From Duganella sp. CF517 (GTDB taxonomy: Bacteria; Pseudomonadota; Gammaproteobacteria; Burkholderiales; Burkholderiaceae_D), in the NCBI RefSeq assembly GCF_900110275.1, contig NZ_FODC01000001.1:1403198-1467197 (forward strand): a stretch of DNA of 64,000 nucleotides, in the 5' to 3' direction. The position numbers and the translations under genes were made by a program. Position 1 is the stretch's first letter, and the number at the start of each line of letters is the position of its first letter. A model generated the notes under the pieces. The model worked only from the letters and a program-made list of their open reading frames with translations, had not been told where the DNA came from and searched no databases. This document shows, one piece after another, positions 37,754 through 49,497 of the stretch.

Positions 37754-39055
37754 TCAATGGAGTGAGGATTTTCTCGCCGCCATGACACCCGCGACCGTGA
37801 GGAAAGATCCAAAGACCACAATTCTATCATTCTCCCCGGCCCGGCTCATCGCATTTGCAAAGGCGGCGGCCGGATCGTCGAAGATATTGATGGTGCGTTC
37901 GGACGAATTTGCCACATCCCTGGCGTGCACGATTTGCACCTTGGCGGCCAGTTCGGACGCGCTGGCGGCGCGCGGCGACGGCAGGTTCGTCAGGCACCAG
38001 TGGTCGACATGCTCGGACATGGCGGCGATGACGCCGTCGATATCCTTGTCGTGCATGGAGCCGAACACGGCGTAGGTGTACGGGTGGAAGCCCATATTGC
38101 CCAGGTTCTGGTTCAGCGCCGACGCCGCGTGCGGGTTGTGGGCGACGTCGAGGATCACCGTCGGGCGGCCCGGCAGCACCTGGAAGCGGCCCGGCAGCTC
38201 CACCGTGACCAGGCCGGTGCGCACTTCCTGCGCGCCGACCGGCAATTCCAGCTTGAGCGCCTCCAGCGCGGCCAGCACGGCCGTGGCGTTGAGGATCTGG
38301 TTGGCGCCGCGCAGGCTCGGGTAGGCCAGCGAATTGCGGCGCTGCGAGCGGCCGCCGTAGTTCCACTGCTGCTTGTCGCCGGAATAGTTGAAATCGCGGC
38401 CCATCAGCCACAGGTCGGCGCCGATGGCCTCGGCGTGGTCGATCAGCGACTGCGGCGGCACCGGGTCGGAGCAGATTGCCGTCTTGCCCGCGCGGAAGAT
38501 GCCGGCCTTCTCGAAGCCGATCTTTTCGCGCGTGTCGCCCAGGTAGTCGGTGTGGTCGATGTCGACGCTGGTCACGATGGCGACGTCGGCGTCGACGATG
38601 TTGACGGCGTCCAGGCGCCCGCCGAGGCCGACTTCCAGGATGACGACATCCATGCCGGCGCCCGCCAGCAGCTTCATGATGGCCAGGGTGGTGAATTCGA
38701 AATACGTCAGCGGGGTGTCGCCGCGCGCCGCCTCGACGGCGTTGAAGGCGTCGACCAATACCTCGTCGCTGGCCAGGTCGCCGTTGATACGCGCGCGCTC
38801 GTTGAAGTCGAGGAAGTGCGGCTTGATGTACAGGCCGACCTTGTAGCCGGCGCGCAGCAGCACCGATTCGAGCATGGCGCAGGTGGAACCTTTGCCGTTG
38901 GTGCCGGCCACCATGATGACCGGGCAGCTAAAGCTCAGCTGCAAGCGTTCCTTGACGGCGAGGACGCGGTCCAGGCCCATGTTGATGACGGTTTCGGCGT
39001 GGCGCGATTCAAGCAGCGCAAGCCAGGCGGGCAAAGTGGTTGGGAGGTTCGACAT
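37754..39055 (-). CDS. folC: Dihydrofolate/folylpolyglutamate synthase FolC
   Basis: A 433-residue Mur-ligase-fold enzyme that makes dihydrofolate and adds glutamates to folates. P-loop VAGTNGKGSTCAMLE, IVTSVDIDHTDYLG and VILDVAHNPHAA are the ATP, metal and C-domain signatures. The usual TSPHLxxFxER reads IKPHFLDFNER here, with Lys in place of Ser. Conserved position between accD and the SPOR gene. Confidence 0.96.
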   Translation of the reverse strand: MSNLPTTLPAWLALLESRHAETVINMGLDRVLAVKERLQLSFSCPVIMVAGTNGKGSTCAMLESVLLRAGYKVGLYIKPHFLDFNERARINGDLASDEVLVDAFNAVEAARGDTPLTYFEFTTLAIMKLLAGAGMDVVILEVGLGGRLDAVNIVDADVAIVTSVDIDHTDYLGDTREKIGFEKAGIFRAGKTAICSDPVPPQSLIDHAEAIGADLWLMGRDFNYSGDKQQWNYGGRSQRRNSLAYPSLRGANQILNATAVLAALEALKLELPVGAQEVRTGLVTVELPGRFQVLPGRPTVILDVAHNPHAASALNQNLGNMGFHPYTYAVFGSMHDKDIDGVIAAMSEHVDHWCLTNLPSPRAASASELAAKVQIVHARDVANSSERTINIFDDPAAAFANAMSRAGENDRIVVFGSFLTVAGVMAARKSSLH

Positions 39056-39156
39056 GATGTGACTCTGAAAATGGCAACGGCGCGCAGGCCGGATGATATC
39101 CGATTGCGCGCCGTCGTGCCGGGCATTGAAAATGCAATATTGACTATGCGATAAGG

Positions 39157-40029
39157 TTACGCGATAACCTCGGCCGGCTGGTTCTGCAGCAAGGCCATTA
39201 GACGGGCGATTTCTTCGCGCATCTTGCGGCGGTCGACGATCATGTCGACGGCGCCCTTGGTGACCAGGAACTCGGAGCGCTGGAAACCTTCCGGCAACTT
39301 CTCGCGCACGGTGTTTTCGATCACGCGCGGGCCGGCGAAGCCGATCAGCGCCTTCGGCTCGGCGATGACGACGTCGCCCATGAAGGCGAACGAGGCGGAC
39401 ACGCCGCCCATGGTCGGATCGGTCAGCACGCTGATGAACGGCAGCTTCTTCTCGGACAGTTTGGTCAGCATGGCGGTGGTTTTCGCCATCTGCATCAGCG
39501 ACAGCAGGCCCTCTTGCATGCGGGCGCCGCCGGTGGCGGTGATGCAGATGAACGGCACTTTCTGTTCCAGCGCCACTTGCGCGCCGCGCACGAAGCGCTC
39601 GCCGACCACGGAGCCCATCGAGCCGCCCATGAATTCGAATTCGAAGCAGGCCACGACGACGGGCATGCTCATGATGGCGCCGCCCATGACGATCATGGCG
39701 TCGGTCTCGCCGGTCGCCTCCATCGCTTGCTTGAGGCGGTCCGGGTATTTCTTGCTGTCTTTGAACTTCAGCGTATCGACCGGCAAGGTATCCATGCCGA
39801 TTTCATAACGTCCGCCGGCGTCGAACAGGCTGTCGAGGCGTTCACGGGCGCGGATGCGCATGTGGTGGTCGCACTTGGGGCAAACATGCAGGTTCGATTC
39901 CAGATCGGTGCGGTACAGGACGGCTTCGCACGATGGGCATTTGACCCACAGGCCCTCCGGCATCGTCTTGCGGGCGGCAACGTCGGAACGCTGGATTCTT
40001 GGGGGCAGCAGTTTTTCCAACCAACTCAT
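39157..40029 (-). CDS. accD: Acetyl-CoA carboxylase carboxyltransferase subunit beta
   Basis: A 290-residue beta subunit. The zinc ribbon [23 protein letters not shown] (four Cys) is complete, and the carboxyltransferase core includes [21 protein letters not shown] and [13 protein letters not shown]. It supplies malonyl-CoA for fatty-acid synthesis with AccA elsewhere. Located between trpA and folC, a Burkholderiales hallmark; a 531-base gap with a toxin-antitoxin remnant separates it from trpA. Confidence 0.97.
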   Translation of the reverse strand: MSWLEKLLPPRIQRSDVAARKTMPEGLWVKCPSCEAVLYRTDLESNLHVCPKCDHHMRIRARERLDSLFDAGGRYEIGMDTLPVDTLKFKDSKKYPDRLKQAMEATGETDAMIVMGGAIMSMPVVVACFEFEFMGGSMGSVVGERFVRGAQVALEQKVPFICITATGGARMQEGLLSLMQMAKTTAMLTKLSEKKLPFISVLTDPTMGGVSASFAFMGDVVIAEPKALIGFAGPRVIENTVREKLPEGFQRSEFLVTKGAVDMIVDRRKMREEIARLMALLQNQPAEVIA

Positions 40030-40154
40030 AAATTCTCCTTGCAGCTAACTCGTGGCCGAAGTGTAGCCGTTTCTTGTACGCCTGTCGAACATTGCAATAC
40101 AATAATTTTTAGCTTTCGTCATGGAATTCGGCGGGATTTAGAGGGAATCCCCTA

Positions 40155-40178
40155 CTAGCAAGCAGGTCGCTTAGTCAT
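40155..40178 (-). pseudogene. brnA antitoxin remnant (7 codons)
   Basis: An ATG overlapping the end of the decayed brnT (GACGATGACTAA) opens MTKRPAC and then a stop. BrnA antitoxins often start in this overlapping position with a basic MTK/R sequence (family knowledge). Nothing BrnA-like follows up to accD, so the antitoxin gene is lost. Confidence 0.45.
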
Positions 40179-40459
40179 CGTCAGGCACCTCTATTACTAC
40201 GTCCTTTAGCCGTTCACGCTCCTCCAGCGAGCGGAAATGATGCGAACAACGTTGCTTTGTCGATAGCGACGGGACACGCGCAGCAGCCTGGCCTTATCGC
40301 TGTATCCGTGCAGCAAAAATCTGTCCTCGGAGTCGGCATGCTCGAAGCAAAGCTCAAACTTGAGTTCGGATCATCGAACACAGTGCACGCTTCGTCAAAG
40401 CTCACGCCGTGCTTGCGGAGATTGGCCTTGGCCTTACGGGCATCCCATTCAAAACGCAC
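40171..40459 (-). pseudogene. brnT toxin pseudogene with frameshifts
   Basis: The start (GTG 40459) reads MRFEWDARKAKANLRKHGVSF, the typical BrnT opening, up to VFDDP. The frame then slips (near 40360-40367) and similarity resumes in another frame with FEHADSEDRFLLHGYSDK and VVRIISA. A second slip near 40225 restores RSLEERERLKD up to a stop at 40171. End to end it is about 96 codons, the normal BrnT length. The uncorrected frame ends at 40214 as an 81-residue hybrid. BrnT is an RNase-like toxin; this copy should be inactive. The flanking parts of the 40030-40560 gap hold nothing else I recognise. Confidence 0.75.
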
Positions 40460-40560
40460 GACCGCTCCCCTTCAACATAGCCAGTACTTAACTATGTATC
40501 AAGGTGAGCGGTCGTGATTTGAGGGTGGCCAAGCGGCCGGAGGGTGTTACGGCCGCCCGG

Positions 40561-41358
40561 TCAGGCGTCGAGGGCGCTGCGGATGTCGCTGACGAAGGCT
40601 TGCACCGCCGCGACCGAACCTTCGGCACCGTGCTTTTCGATCTCCTGCACGATGCGGCTGCCGATGACGACCGCGTCGGCCACCTCGGCCACGGCGCGCG
40701 CGGTGGCGCCGTCGCGGATGCCGAAGCCAACGCCGATCGGCAAGCTCACGTGCTTGCGGATCTCGGTCAGGCGCTCGGCCACCTGCACCGTGTCGATATT
40801 GCCGGCGCCGGTGACGCCCTTGAGCGAGACGTAATAGCTGAAGCCGCCACCGACCTTGGCCACCTGCTGGATGCGTTCCTCGGTCGAGGTCGGCGCCAGC
40901 AGGAAGATCAGATCGAGCTCGGCCGCGCGCATGGCGGCGGCGAACTCTTCGCACTCCTCCGGCGGGTAGTCGACCACGATGGCGCCGTCGGCCCCCACTT
41001 CCTTCGATCGGGCGATGAAGGCGGCGGCGCCGATGCGCTCGATCGGGTTGGCGTAGCCCATCAGCACCACCGGCGTGGTCTGGTCGGTCTTGCGGAACTC
41101 GGCGACGTATTCGAACACGTCGCGGATGCCGACGCCGAACGCCAGCGCCCGCTCGCAGGCGCGCTGGATGACCGGGCCCTCGGCCATCGGATCGGAGAAC
41201 GGCACGCCGAGTTCGAGGATGTCGGCGCCGCCCGCGACCAGCGCGTGCATCAGCGGAACGGTGTGCGCGGGACCGGGATCGCCGGCGGTGATGAAGGTGA
41301 CGAGCGCGGTCTTGTTGGCCGCCTTCAGGGCGGCGAAGGTTGGTGCGATTCTGGACAT
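40561..41358 (-). CDS. trpA: Tryptophan synthase alpha subunit
   Basis: A 265-residue TIM barrel that cleaves indole-3-glycerol phosphate. Catalytic Glu in [19 protein letters not shown], then [13 protein letters not shown], and the phosphate-binding [12 protein letters not shown] and [11 protein letters not shown]. Works as a complex with TrpB, encoded just before it (31-base gap). Confidence 0.97.
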   Translation of the reverse strand: MSRIAPTFAALKAANKTALVTFITAGDPGPAHTVPLMHALVAGGADILELGVPFSDPMAEGPVIQRACERALAFGVGIRDVFEYVAEFRKTDQTTPVVLMGYANPIERIGAAAFIARSKEVGADGAIVVDYPPEECEEFAAAMRAAELDLIFLLAPTSTEERIQQVAKVGGGFSYYVSLKGVTGAGNIDTVQVAERLTEIRKHVSLPIGVGFGIRDGATARAVAEVADAVVIGSRIVQEIEKHGAEGSVAAVQAFVSDIRSALDA

Positions 41359-41389
41359 GGTTTTTTCCTTGGTGGAGTTATTGGATGGA

Positions 41390-42620
<1,231 letters not shown>

Positions 42621-42637
<17 letters not shown>

Positions 42638-43313
42638 GGTGGGTTTCGCTTTCAATCATGTCATCTCCGGCCCGCACCGCCGCGACGAAGGCGGCGATCT
42701 TGCGGGCGTCCTTGATCCCCTTGGACGCTTCGACACCACTGCTGATGTCGACGGCGTAGGGGCGTACACCAACCACCGCGTCAGTCGCGTTGTGTACGCT
42801 CAAGCCACCACTTAAAACGACCCGAGGCGCGAGATCTTTTGGAATGAGAGACCAATCAAAACCCTTTCCTGCGCCACCGTAGGCATCCACATATGTATCC
42901 AGCAACAAACTGGTGAACAGGGGACTGGCGGCGCGGCATAGTTGTTCGTATTCTAGCAAATCGGACGGCAAGGTGTCGGGTTTGACGCGAAACACGCGCA
43001 TGAACTGTCGCTCGCAGGCGGCGGCGATGGCGGCCGACTGCGCCACCGTCTCGTCGCCGTGCAACTGGATCAGCGACACCGGCGCCACTTTGACGACAGC
43101 GGCCACCTGTTCCGGCGTGGCGTTGACGAACAGCCCGGTGCAGGTGATGAACGGCGGCACGGCGGCGATCAGCGCGGCGGCCTGCTCCGGGGTGACGTAG
43201 CGCGGACTTTTCGGATAGAACACGAAGCCGATCGCATCGGCGCCGGCGGCCGCCACGGCCTGCACGTCCTCCACGCGGGTCAGGCCGCAGATTTTGATAC
43301 GGGTGCGTGGCAT
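42621..43313 (-). CDS. trpF: Phosphoribosylanthranilate isomerase
   Basis: A 230-residue TIM-barrel enzyme of tryptophan synthesis. [13 protein letters not shown] holds the catalytic Cys, the Asp lies in LIQLHGDE, and [16 protein letters not shown] plus [16 protein letters not shown] are the phosphate site. The start at 43313 is the conserved [10 protein letters not shown]. Overlaps trpB and follows truA after 14 bases. Confidence 0.96.
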
Positions 43314-43327
43314 GCAATGTTTCCTTT

Positions 43328-44131
43328 TTAGAACCAGGGTAAGGCGCTGGCGGTCTCCAGCGGCAATTCCCATTTGGGGTCGTAGTCGATCTTGGCCAGG
43401 TACAGGCCGTCCGGCATGAAGGTGGGCGCGGCGGCGTGGCGGTCCTTGGTTTCCAGCAGCTGGCCCAGCCATTCCGGCTTTTCGCGCCCGGTGCCGATGT
43501 AGACCAGCGAGCCGACCAGGTTGCGCACCATATGGTGCAGGAAGGCGTTGGCGGTGATGGTGAACACCACCAGTTCGCCGACGCGCTTGATCCGGATGTC
43601 GTGCATCAGCTTGACGGGCGACTTGGCCTGGCACTGGGCGGCGCGGAAGGCGGTGAAATCGTGCCAGCCGAGCAATGGCGCGACCGCTTGTTGCATCAGC
43701 GCGACGTCGAGCGGGCGGAAGCAGAAGCCGGCGCGCCCTTCCAGCAGCGGCGAGCGGGTCGGGTTGTTGTACAGCACGTAATGGTAGGTGCGGGCGCGCG
43801 CGCTGAAGCGGGCGTGGAAGAAGTCGTCGACGCTCGGGTCGCCCGGCAGCTCCTTGGCCCAGCGCACGGCGATCGACGGCGGCAGGAAGGCGTTGACGCC
43901 GCGCACCCAGGAATGGGCGTCGCGGGTCAGGTCGGTGTCGAAGTGGACCACTTGTTCGAGCGCGTGCACGCCGGTGTCGGTGCGGCCGGCGCAGGTGGTG
44001 GCCAGGCGCAGCGTGGCGAATTTTTCCAGCGCCTGTTCCAGCTTGTCCTGGACCGTGTGGCCGTCTTCCTGTTTCTGGTAGCCGTGCCAGGCGGTGCCGT
44101 CGTACTGGACGCCGATTGCTATCCGTTTCAA
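43328..44131 (-). CDS. truA: tRNA pseudouridine(38-40) synthase TruA
   Basis: Modifies U38-U40 of tRNA anticodon arms. The catalytic Asp is in CAGRTDTGVHALEQV, and FLHHMVRNLVGSLVYIG is the C-terminal signature. I place the start at TTG 44131, which opens the conserved (M)KRIAIGVQYDGTAWHG; no ATG lies close by. In-frame sequence continues upstream to 44206, so a GTG start a little further up is possible. About 267 residues from TTG. Between fimV and trpF. Confidence 0.88.
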   Translation of the reverse strand: MKRIAIGVQYDGTAWHGYQKQEDGHTVQDKLEQALEKFATLRLATTCAGRTDTGVHALEQVVHFDTDLTRDAHSWVRGVNAFLPPSIAVRWAKELPGDPSVDDFFHARFSARARTYHYVLYNNPTRSPLLEGRAGFCFRPLDVALMQQAVAPLLGWHDFTAFRAAQCQAKSPVKLMHDIRIKRVGELVVFTITANAFLHHMVRNLVGSLVYIGTGREKPEWLGQLLETKDRHAAAPTFMPDGLYLAKIDYDPKWELPLETASALPWF

Positions 44132-44210
44132 TTGCTGCCCGAGGTGATGTTTGAGGCTGGCATTATATCGGACAACCACGGGAGCAACCTCGCGGACCAC
44201 CGGCAAGCGC

Positions 44211-47051
44211 CTACCCCAGCTGCGCTTTCATCTCGTTGGCTTTGGCGATCTGGTCGTCGCTGCCGCCGCGCAGCACTTCGTCCAGCAGTTCGCGCGCGCC
44301 TTCCTTGTCGCCGATTTCCTGGTAGGCGATGGCCAGGTCGAGCTTGGTGTCCATCTCCATGTGGTGCGCCGACAGGGTGTCGTCGCGGCCGGCGGCGGCC
44401 GGTTCGGCCGGCGCGGCGTCCGCCCCGGCGGCGGCGCCGGTGAACTCATTGTCCAGATCGAGGTTGATGTCCGACAGGTCGAACTCGGGCGCGGATGCCG
44501 GCGCCGGCGCGGCGGTGATCGATTCGGCGTCCTCCGGCAACTCCAGCGGCTCGTCGAAGTCGATGGCCTTCGGATCGGCCTTCGGTGGCTCGGTCAGGGC
44601 CGGCACTTCCGGAATGTCGAAGCCCATGATGTCCATGTCCAGCGGATCGGTGCTGGCCGAAGGCAGGCGCTCCGCCGGCGTGGCCGGCTCGGCTTTGTCT
44701 TCCGGCAGGTCCAGGCTGAAGTCCATGCTCGGGTCGTCCGCCGCCACCGGCGCGGCCGCGGGGGCGGCCGGCGCATCGAAGGCCAGATCGAACGGGTCGT
44801 CGACCGCCTCGTCACGGACCGGGGACGGCATTTCGATCGGCGACTTGGCGCTGGCGACCGGCTCGAAGCTCATGTCGCCCAGGTCGAAGTCCATCAGGTT
44901 GTCCGATTGCGCGGCCACCGACGCCGGCGACACCGAGGCGTCGGCAGGTTGCGGCAACGCCGTTTCCATGTCGTCCAGGTCGCGGCCGAAGTCCATCGCG
45001 TTGTCGGCCTTGGCGGACGCCGCATCCAGGCCCAGATCCAGGTCCAGGCCGCTCGGGGCGGCGGCCGGCGGTTCGGCGCCGAAATCGTCGCCGGTGCCAA
45101 AATCGTTCGCCGAGTAGGCCGAGGCGGCGGCAGCGGCGGCAGCGGCGCCCGCCGCGACCGGCACGGCGGCGGCCGACATGGCCGCGCCGCCAACGCCGTC
45201 GGGCGCGGCCGAGTACAGCGGATTGGTCGGATCGATGGACTGCCCCAGCGCGGACGCTTGCGCCCACTCGTCGCCCTGGCCGCGCGTCAGCGAATACAGC
45301 TCGGACGCCTGGCTTTCGAAGGCGCGCGCATCCTTGCGGGTAGCGTAGATTTCCAGCAGTTTCAGGCGCACGGGGTGGCGCTCGGGATGCGTGCGCAGCG
45401 CTTCCTTGAGGATGTCCTCGGCCTGCGCGTCGCGGCCGTAGGCGATGTAGACGTCGGCCTCGGCCACCGGATCGACCTCGTTGGTGTCGAGCTGGCTGGC
45501 CGACGGCGCGAAGTTGGAGTTGAACACGCTGTTGCTGGTGTCGACGTTCTGCGCGCCGGCCTCGGTGATGAACGGCTGTATCGGCGTGGTCGGGTCGGGC
45601 GGCATGACGATCTCGCCCGGCACCACGACGAATTTCTTACCCTTGCGGCGGCGCGCGAGGATGATGCCGTAGACCAGCGCCAGCAAGGCGGCTACGGCCA
45701 ATCCGACCAGCTGGATGTTGTCCATCATCACTTCATACCAGCTCGGCTCGACCGGCTTGCGGGGCGGCACGGCCAGGGTGCGTTTCGGTTTCGGCGCCTC
45801 GGCCGGGGTGGCCGCCGGGGCGGCGGCCGGCGGCGCGACCGGGGCCGCAGGGGCGGCGGCGACAGGCGGCTTTTCGGCGATCGTCTTGTTCTTGACCGCC
45901 ATCAGCTTTTCAAGGTCGTTGACGTTCTTTTCCAGTTCCTTGACGCGGGCGGCCGCTTCGTCCACCTGCTTTTGCTTGGCGATGTTGTCTTCGGCGGCCA
46001 CGCCGGTCTTGCCCGCCACCGGCGCGCTGGCGGTCGATTTGGACAAGGTCAGCTTGTCCTTGGCCTCGTTGACGGCGTTCGGCTTTTCCTCGACCTTGGC
46101 GGTGATCTTGCCCTTGACGTTTTGCGTGGTCTCCGCTTCCTTGGCCGGCGTGCTGCTGGCCACCTGGCCGGCCAGCTTGGCGCGGTAGGCGTTGAAATCG
46201 ACCGCGTGCGCGACCACCACGCCGCGCGCCTCGCCCTCGGGCACGATGGAGCGCACCGCGCCGGCATCCGGCACCTTGAGGATCTGGCCCGACTTCAGGC
46301 GGTTCATGTTATTGCCGGAAAACGCTTCCGGGTTGGCGCGGTACAGCGCCACCAGCATCATGTCGAGCGAGATGTCGCCCGGCTTGACCTGGCTGGCGAT
46401 GCGGCTCAGGTTGTCGCCTTTTTTCACGGTGTACTGCTCGGTCGAACTTTTGGCCGGCTGCGGCCGGGGCGCCGCCGGTGCCGGATTGGCGCCGGCGCCC
46501 GCGGCGCTTGCGGCGGGCACGGCCGGCGCGCTGGCCAGCGGCGCGTTCGGCGCGCCCGCGGCCGGGGCGGTGGCCTGGCGGCTCAGATCGACCGGCGCGG
46601 CCACTTGCGGCGAATTGGCCGAGCGCATGTCCGGCGGGTCGAGCAGGAAGGTGTATTCGCGCACCATGCGGCCGCCGTTCCACTTCAGTTCCAGCAACAT
46701 GTCGACGAACGGTTCATTGACCGGCTGGGTCGACGAGACGCGGATCAGCTGGCGGCCGCCGCGCTGCTCCACTTCGAAGCGCAGCGACGTCAGCGCCGGA
46801 TTGAAATCGATGTTGGCGGTGCGGAAGGCATCGGCCGACGCCAGCTGGGCCACCAGGCCGCTGGCCTCCTCGGCGGTGACGGCGGTCAGTTCGATTTCCG
46901 CCCGCAACGGCTGGCCCAGCGACGACAGGACGGTCAGCTTGCCGAGTCCGGCGGCGTTCGCGGCGGCGGACAACAACACCGCACCGGCGACCGCGCTAGT
47001 GAGTGTTTTCAACGCGAACGAAACGATGCTGGTGCGATTGGTGAAGGGCAT
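44211..47051 (-). CDS. fimV: FimV/TspA-like pilus assembly and polar hub protein
   Basis: A 946-residue inner-membrane protein. The signal-like N-terminus (residues 1-34) is followed by the FimV N-domain (GLGKLTVLSSLGQPLRAEIEL), and a LysM-like peptidoglycan-binding region (QYTVKKGDNLSRIAS, about 215-270). Then come a coiled-coil segment (about 355-390), one membrane helix (IQLVGLAVAALLALVYGIIL, about 450-470), a long acidic Ala/Asp/Pro-rich cytoplasmic part, and the C-terminal FimV domain KLDLAIAYQEIGDKEGARELL. In pseudomonads FimV organises polar type IV pili and signalling (established there). Conserved place between asd and truA. Confidence 0.92.
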   Translation of the reverse strand: MPFTNRTSIVSFALKTLTSAVAGAVLLSAAANAAGLGKLTVLSSLGQPLRAEIELTAVTAEEASGLVAQLASADAFRTANIDFNPALTSLRFEVEQRGGRQLIRVSSTQPVNEPFVDMLLELKWNGGRMVREYTFLLDPPDMRSANSPQVAAPVDLSRQATAPAAGAPNAPLASAPAVPAASAAGAGANPAPAAPRPQPAKSSTEQYTVKKGDNLSRIASQVKPGDISLDMMLVALYRANPEAFSGNNMNRLKSGQILKVPDAGAVRSIVPEGEARGVVVAHAVDFNAYRAKLAGQVASSTPAKEAETTQNVKGKITAKVEEKPNAVNEAKDKLTLSKSTASAPVAGKTGVAAEDNIAKQKQVDEAAARVKELEKNVNDLEKLMAVKNKTIAEKPPVAAAPAAPVAPPAAAPAATPAEAPKPKRTLAVPPRKPVEPSWYEVMMDNIQLVGLAVAALLALVYGIILARRRKGKKFVVVPGEIVMPPDPTTPIQPFITEAGAQNVDTSNSVFNSNFAPSASQLDTNEVDPVAEADVYIAYGRDAQAEDILKEALRTHPERHPVRLKLLEIYATRKDARAFESQASELYSLTRGQGDEWAQASALGQSIDPTNPLYSAAPDGVGGAAMSAAAVPVAAGAAAAAAAASAYSANDFGTGDDFGAEPPAAAPSGLDLDLGLDAASAKADNAMDFGRDLDDMETALPQPADASVSPASVAAQSDNLMDFDLGDMSFEPVASAKSPIEMPSPVRDEAVDDPFDLAFDAPAAPAAAPVAADDPSMDFSLDLPEDKAEPATPAERLPSASTDPLDMDIMGFDIPEVPALTEPPKADPKAIDFDEPLELPEDAESITAAPAPASAPEFDLSDINLDLDNEFTGAAAGADAAPAEPAAAGRDDTLSAHHMEMDTKLDLAIAYQEIGDKEGARELLDEVLRGGSDDQIAKANEMKAQLG

Positions 47052-47194
47052 AGTGGGCGGCAGTAGGTTATCAGAGGGAAAATGTTACTTTCCCGGATAT
47101 ATCAACATATCATCATGCACATGAGCATGCAAGCTTTGCACGCCCTTTCTCAAGTGATACATGAAGAGTTGTCAGCTCTGTGCCTAATTTAAAC

Positions 47195-47239
47195 CAAAAA
47201 AGGGGTTTTCCCTATGAAAGCACATAGAGAAAACCCCTT
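47195..47239 (-). terminator. Terminator after asd
   Basis: AAGGGGTTTTC...GAAAACCCCTT is an 11-base stem, extended by CTATG/CATAG, with a loop of about six bases. Six A on the plus strand give a U-run after it on the minus strand. It ends the leu-asd transcripts 27 bases past the asd stop. A small ACCACG-ATT-CGTGGT hairpin sits between. The rest of the 47052-47194 gap should hold the fimV promoter. Confidence 0.88.
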
Positions 47240-47265
47240 CTGCTACCACGATTGCGTGGTGGCTT

Positions 47266-48393
47266 TTACTTATCCAGCACGATGCGCAGCATGCGGCGCA
47301 GCGGTTCGGCCGCGCCCCACAGCAGCTGGTCGCCGACGGTGAAGGCCGACAGGTAATCGTCGCCCATGCTCATCTTGCGCAGGCGGCCGACCGGGATCGT
47401 CAGGCTGCCGGTGGCGGCGGCCGGCGACAGGTCCTTGACCGACGCTTCGCGCGTGTTCGGCACCACTTTGACCCACTGGTTGTTGGACGCGATGATGTCG
47501 TGGATCTCGTCGATCGGCACATCCTTCTTCAGCTTGATCGTCAGCGCCTGCGAGTGGCTGCGCATGGCGCCGATGCGCACGCACAGGCCGTCCACTGGAA
47601 TCGCCTTGGAACCGAAGTCCGCGCCCAGGCCGAGGATCTTGTTGGTCTCGGCGCCGCCCTTCCACTCTTCCTTCGACTGGCCGTTGCCCAGGTCCTTGTC
47701 GATCCACGGGATCAGGTTGCCGGCCAGCGGCGCGCCGAACTGCTTGGTTTCCTCGGCCGACAGGCCGTGTTGCGTCGCCAGCACCTGGCGGTCGATCTCC
47801 AGGATCGCCGAGGCCGGATTGTCCAGCAGCGCCTTGACCGACGAATTGATCGTGCCGAACTGGGTCAGCAGCTCGCGCATGTGCTGCGCGCCGCCGCCCG
47901 AGGCCGCCTGATACGTCATCGAGGTCATCCACTCGACCAGGTTGTGCTGGAACAGGCCGCCCAGGCCCATCAGCATGCACGACACGGTGCAATTGCCGCC
48001 GATGTAGTTCTTCACGCCCTTGCCCAGCGCGTCCTTGATGACGTGCAGGTTGACCGGGTCCAGCACGATGACGGCATCCTTCTCCATGCGCAGGGTCGAC
48101 GCGGCGTCGATCCAGTAGCCGTTCCAGCCGGCCGCGCGCAATGTCGGGAACACCTCGGTGGTGTAGTCGCCGCCCTGGCACGAGATGATGATCTCGCACT
48201 TTTTCAGTTCGTCGATGTCGGTCGCGCTTTTCAGTTTGGTCTCGTTCTTCGCCATCTTCGGGGCGTCGCCGCCCGGGTTCGACGTCGTGAAGAACACCGG
48301 TTCGATGTGGGCGAAATCGCCCTCTTCCTGCATGCGCTGCATCAGGACCGAACCGACCATGCCGCGCCAACCTACCAAGCCTACGAGTTTCAT
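47266..48393 (-). CDS. asd: Aspartate-semialdehyde dehydrogenase
   Basis: A 375-residue NADPH enzyme of the Lys/Met/Thr and diaminopimelate pathway. Nucleotide-binding start [20 protein letters not shown], catalytic Cys in [14 protein letters not shown], and [15 protein letters not shown]. The gamma/beta-proteobacterial long form. Located after leuB with a 19-base gap. Confidence 0.97.
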   Translation of the reverse strand: MKLVGLVGWRGMVGSVLMQRMQEEGDFAHIEPVFFTTSNPGGDAPKMAKNETKLKSATDIDELKKCEIIISCQGGDYTTEVFPTLRAAGWNGYWIDAASTLRMEKDAVIVLDPVNLHVIKDALGKGVKNYIGGNCTVSCMLMGLGGLFQHNLVEWMTSMTYQAASGGGAQHMRELLTQFGTINSSVKALLDNPASAILEIDRQVLATQHGLSAEETKQFGAPLAGNLIPWIDKDLGNGQSKEEWKGGAETNKILGLGADFGSKAIPVDGLCVRIGAMRSHSQALTIKLKKDVPIDEIHDIIASNNQWVKVVPNTREASVKDLSPAAATGSLTIPVGRLRKMSMGDDYLSAFTVGDQLLWGAAEPLRRMLRIVLDK

Positions 48394-48412
48394 TTTTTAT
48401 CCTTTGAATAGT

Positions 48413-49483
48413 TTAAGCCAGAGCCTTGACGACCGCGTTGCCCATCTCCTCGGTGCCCACCTTGGTGGTGCCCGGTTCGAAGATGTCGGCGGTGCGCAGG
48501 CCCTGCGCCAGCACGGACTTGACGGCGGTCTCGATGCGGTCGGCCTGTTCGTTCTTGTTGAAGGTGTAGCGCAGCATCATCGCCGCCGACAGGATCGTCG
48601 CCAGCGGGTTGGCGATGCCCTGGCCGGCGATGTCCGGCGCCGAGCCGTGCGACGGCTCGTACAAACCCTTGTTGTTGGCGTCGAGCGAGGCCGACGGCAG
48701 CATGCCGATCGAGCCGGTCAGCATCGCCGCGCAATCGCTCAGGATGTCGCCGAACATGTTGCCGGTGACGATGACGTCGAATTTCTTCGGCGCGCGCACC
48801 AGTTGCATGGCGGCGTTGTCGACGTACATGTGGTCGAGCGCGACGTCAGGATATTCCTTGTGGACGTCGGTGACGATGTCCTTCCAGAACTGGAACGTCT
48901 CGAGCACGTTGGCCTTGTCGACGCTGGTCAGGCGCTTGCCGCGTTTTTGCGCGGCCTGGAACGCCACGTGGGCGATGCGGCGGATTTCGCCTTCGGCGTA
49001 GCGCATCGTGTCGAACCCTTCGCGCTGGCCCTTGAACGGACCGTCCGGGCACTCGCGCACGCCGCGCGGCTGGCCGAAGTAGATGTCGCCGGTCAGTTCG
49101 CGCACGATCAGGATGTCGAGGCCGGAGACCACCTCGGGCTTCAGGGTCGAGGCGCCGGCCAGTTCCGGATACAGGATCGCCGGACGCAGGTTGCCGAACA
49201 GGCCCAGGTTCTTGCGCAGGCCGAGGATGGCCTGCTCGGGGCGCAGCGCGCGTTCCAGCGTGTCGTACTGGTAGTCGCCGACGGCGCCGAACAGCACCGC
49301 GTCGGCCGCCTTGGCCAGCGCCAGGGTGGCGTCCGGCAGCGGATGGCCGTGGGCGGCGTAGCCGGCGCCGCCGACGGGGGCGGTCTCCAGCTCGAACGAT
49401 TCGCCCAGCACGTTGAGGACCTTGACGGCTTGGGCGACGATTTCCGGGCCGATACCGTCGCCCGGGAGGATTGCGATTTTCAT
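48413..49483 (-). CDS. leuB: 3-isopropylmalate dehydrogenase
   Basis: A 356-residue oxidative decarboxylase of leucine synthesis. [15 protein letters not shown] start, substrate motif [22 protein letters not shown], and the NAD/metal region [19 protein letters not shown] and [14 protein letters not shown]. Fourteen bases after leuD. Confidence 0.97.
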   Translation of the reverse strand: MKIAILPGDGIGPEIVAQAVKVLNVLGESFELETAPVGGAGYAAHGHPLPDATLALAKAADAVLFGAVGDYQYDTLERALRPEQAILGLRKNLGLFGNLRPAILYPELAGASTLKPEVVSGLDILIVRELTGDIYFGQPRGVRECPDGPFKGQREGFDTMRYAEGEIRRIAHVAFQAAQKRGKRLTSVDKANVLETFQFWKDIVTDVHKEYPDVALDHMYVDNAAMQLVRAPKKFDVIVTGNMFGDILSDCAAMLTGSIGMLPSASLDANNKGLYEPSHGSAPDIAGQGIANPLATILSAAMMLRYTFNKNEQADRIETAVKSVLAQGLRTADIFEPGTTKVGTEEMGNAVVKALA

Positions 49484-49497
49484 GTGAGTTTTCGAGA

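Noticed and set aside
40214..40459. Intact 81-residue small protein
   Set aside because: Its second half is cysteine-rich and unlike any BrnT, while BrnT similarity continues in other frames, so it is a frameshifted pseudogene.
44151..47066. Long plus-strand frame opposite fimV
   Set aside because: Antisense shadow rich in Arg and Gly; the FimV domains lie on the minus strand.
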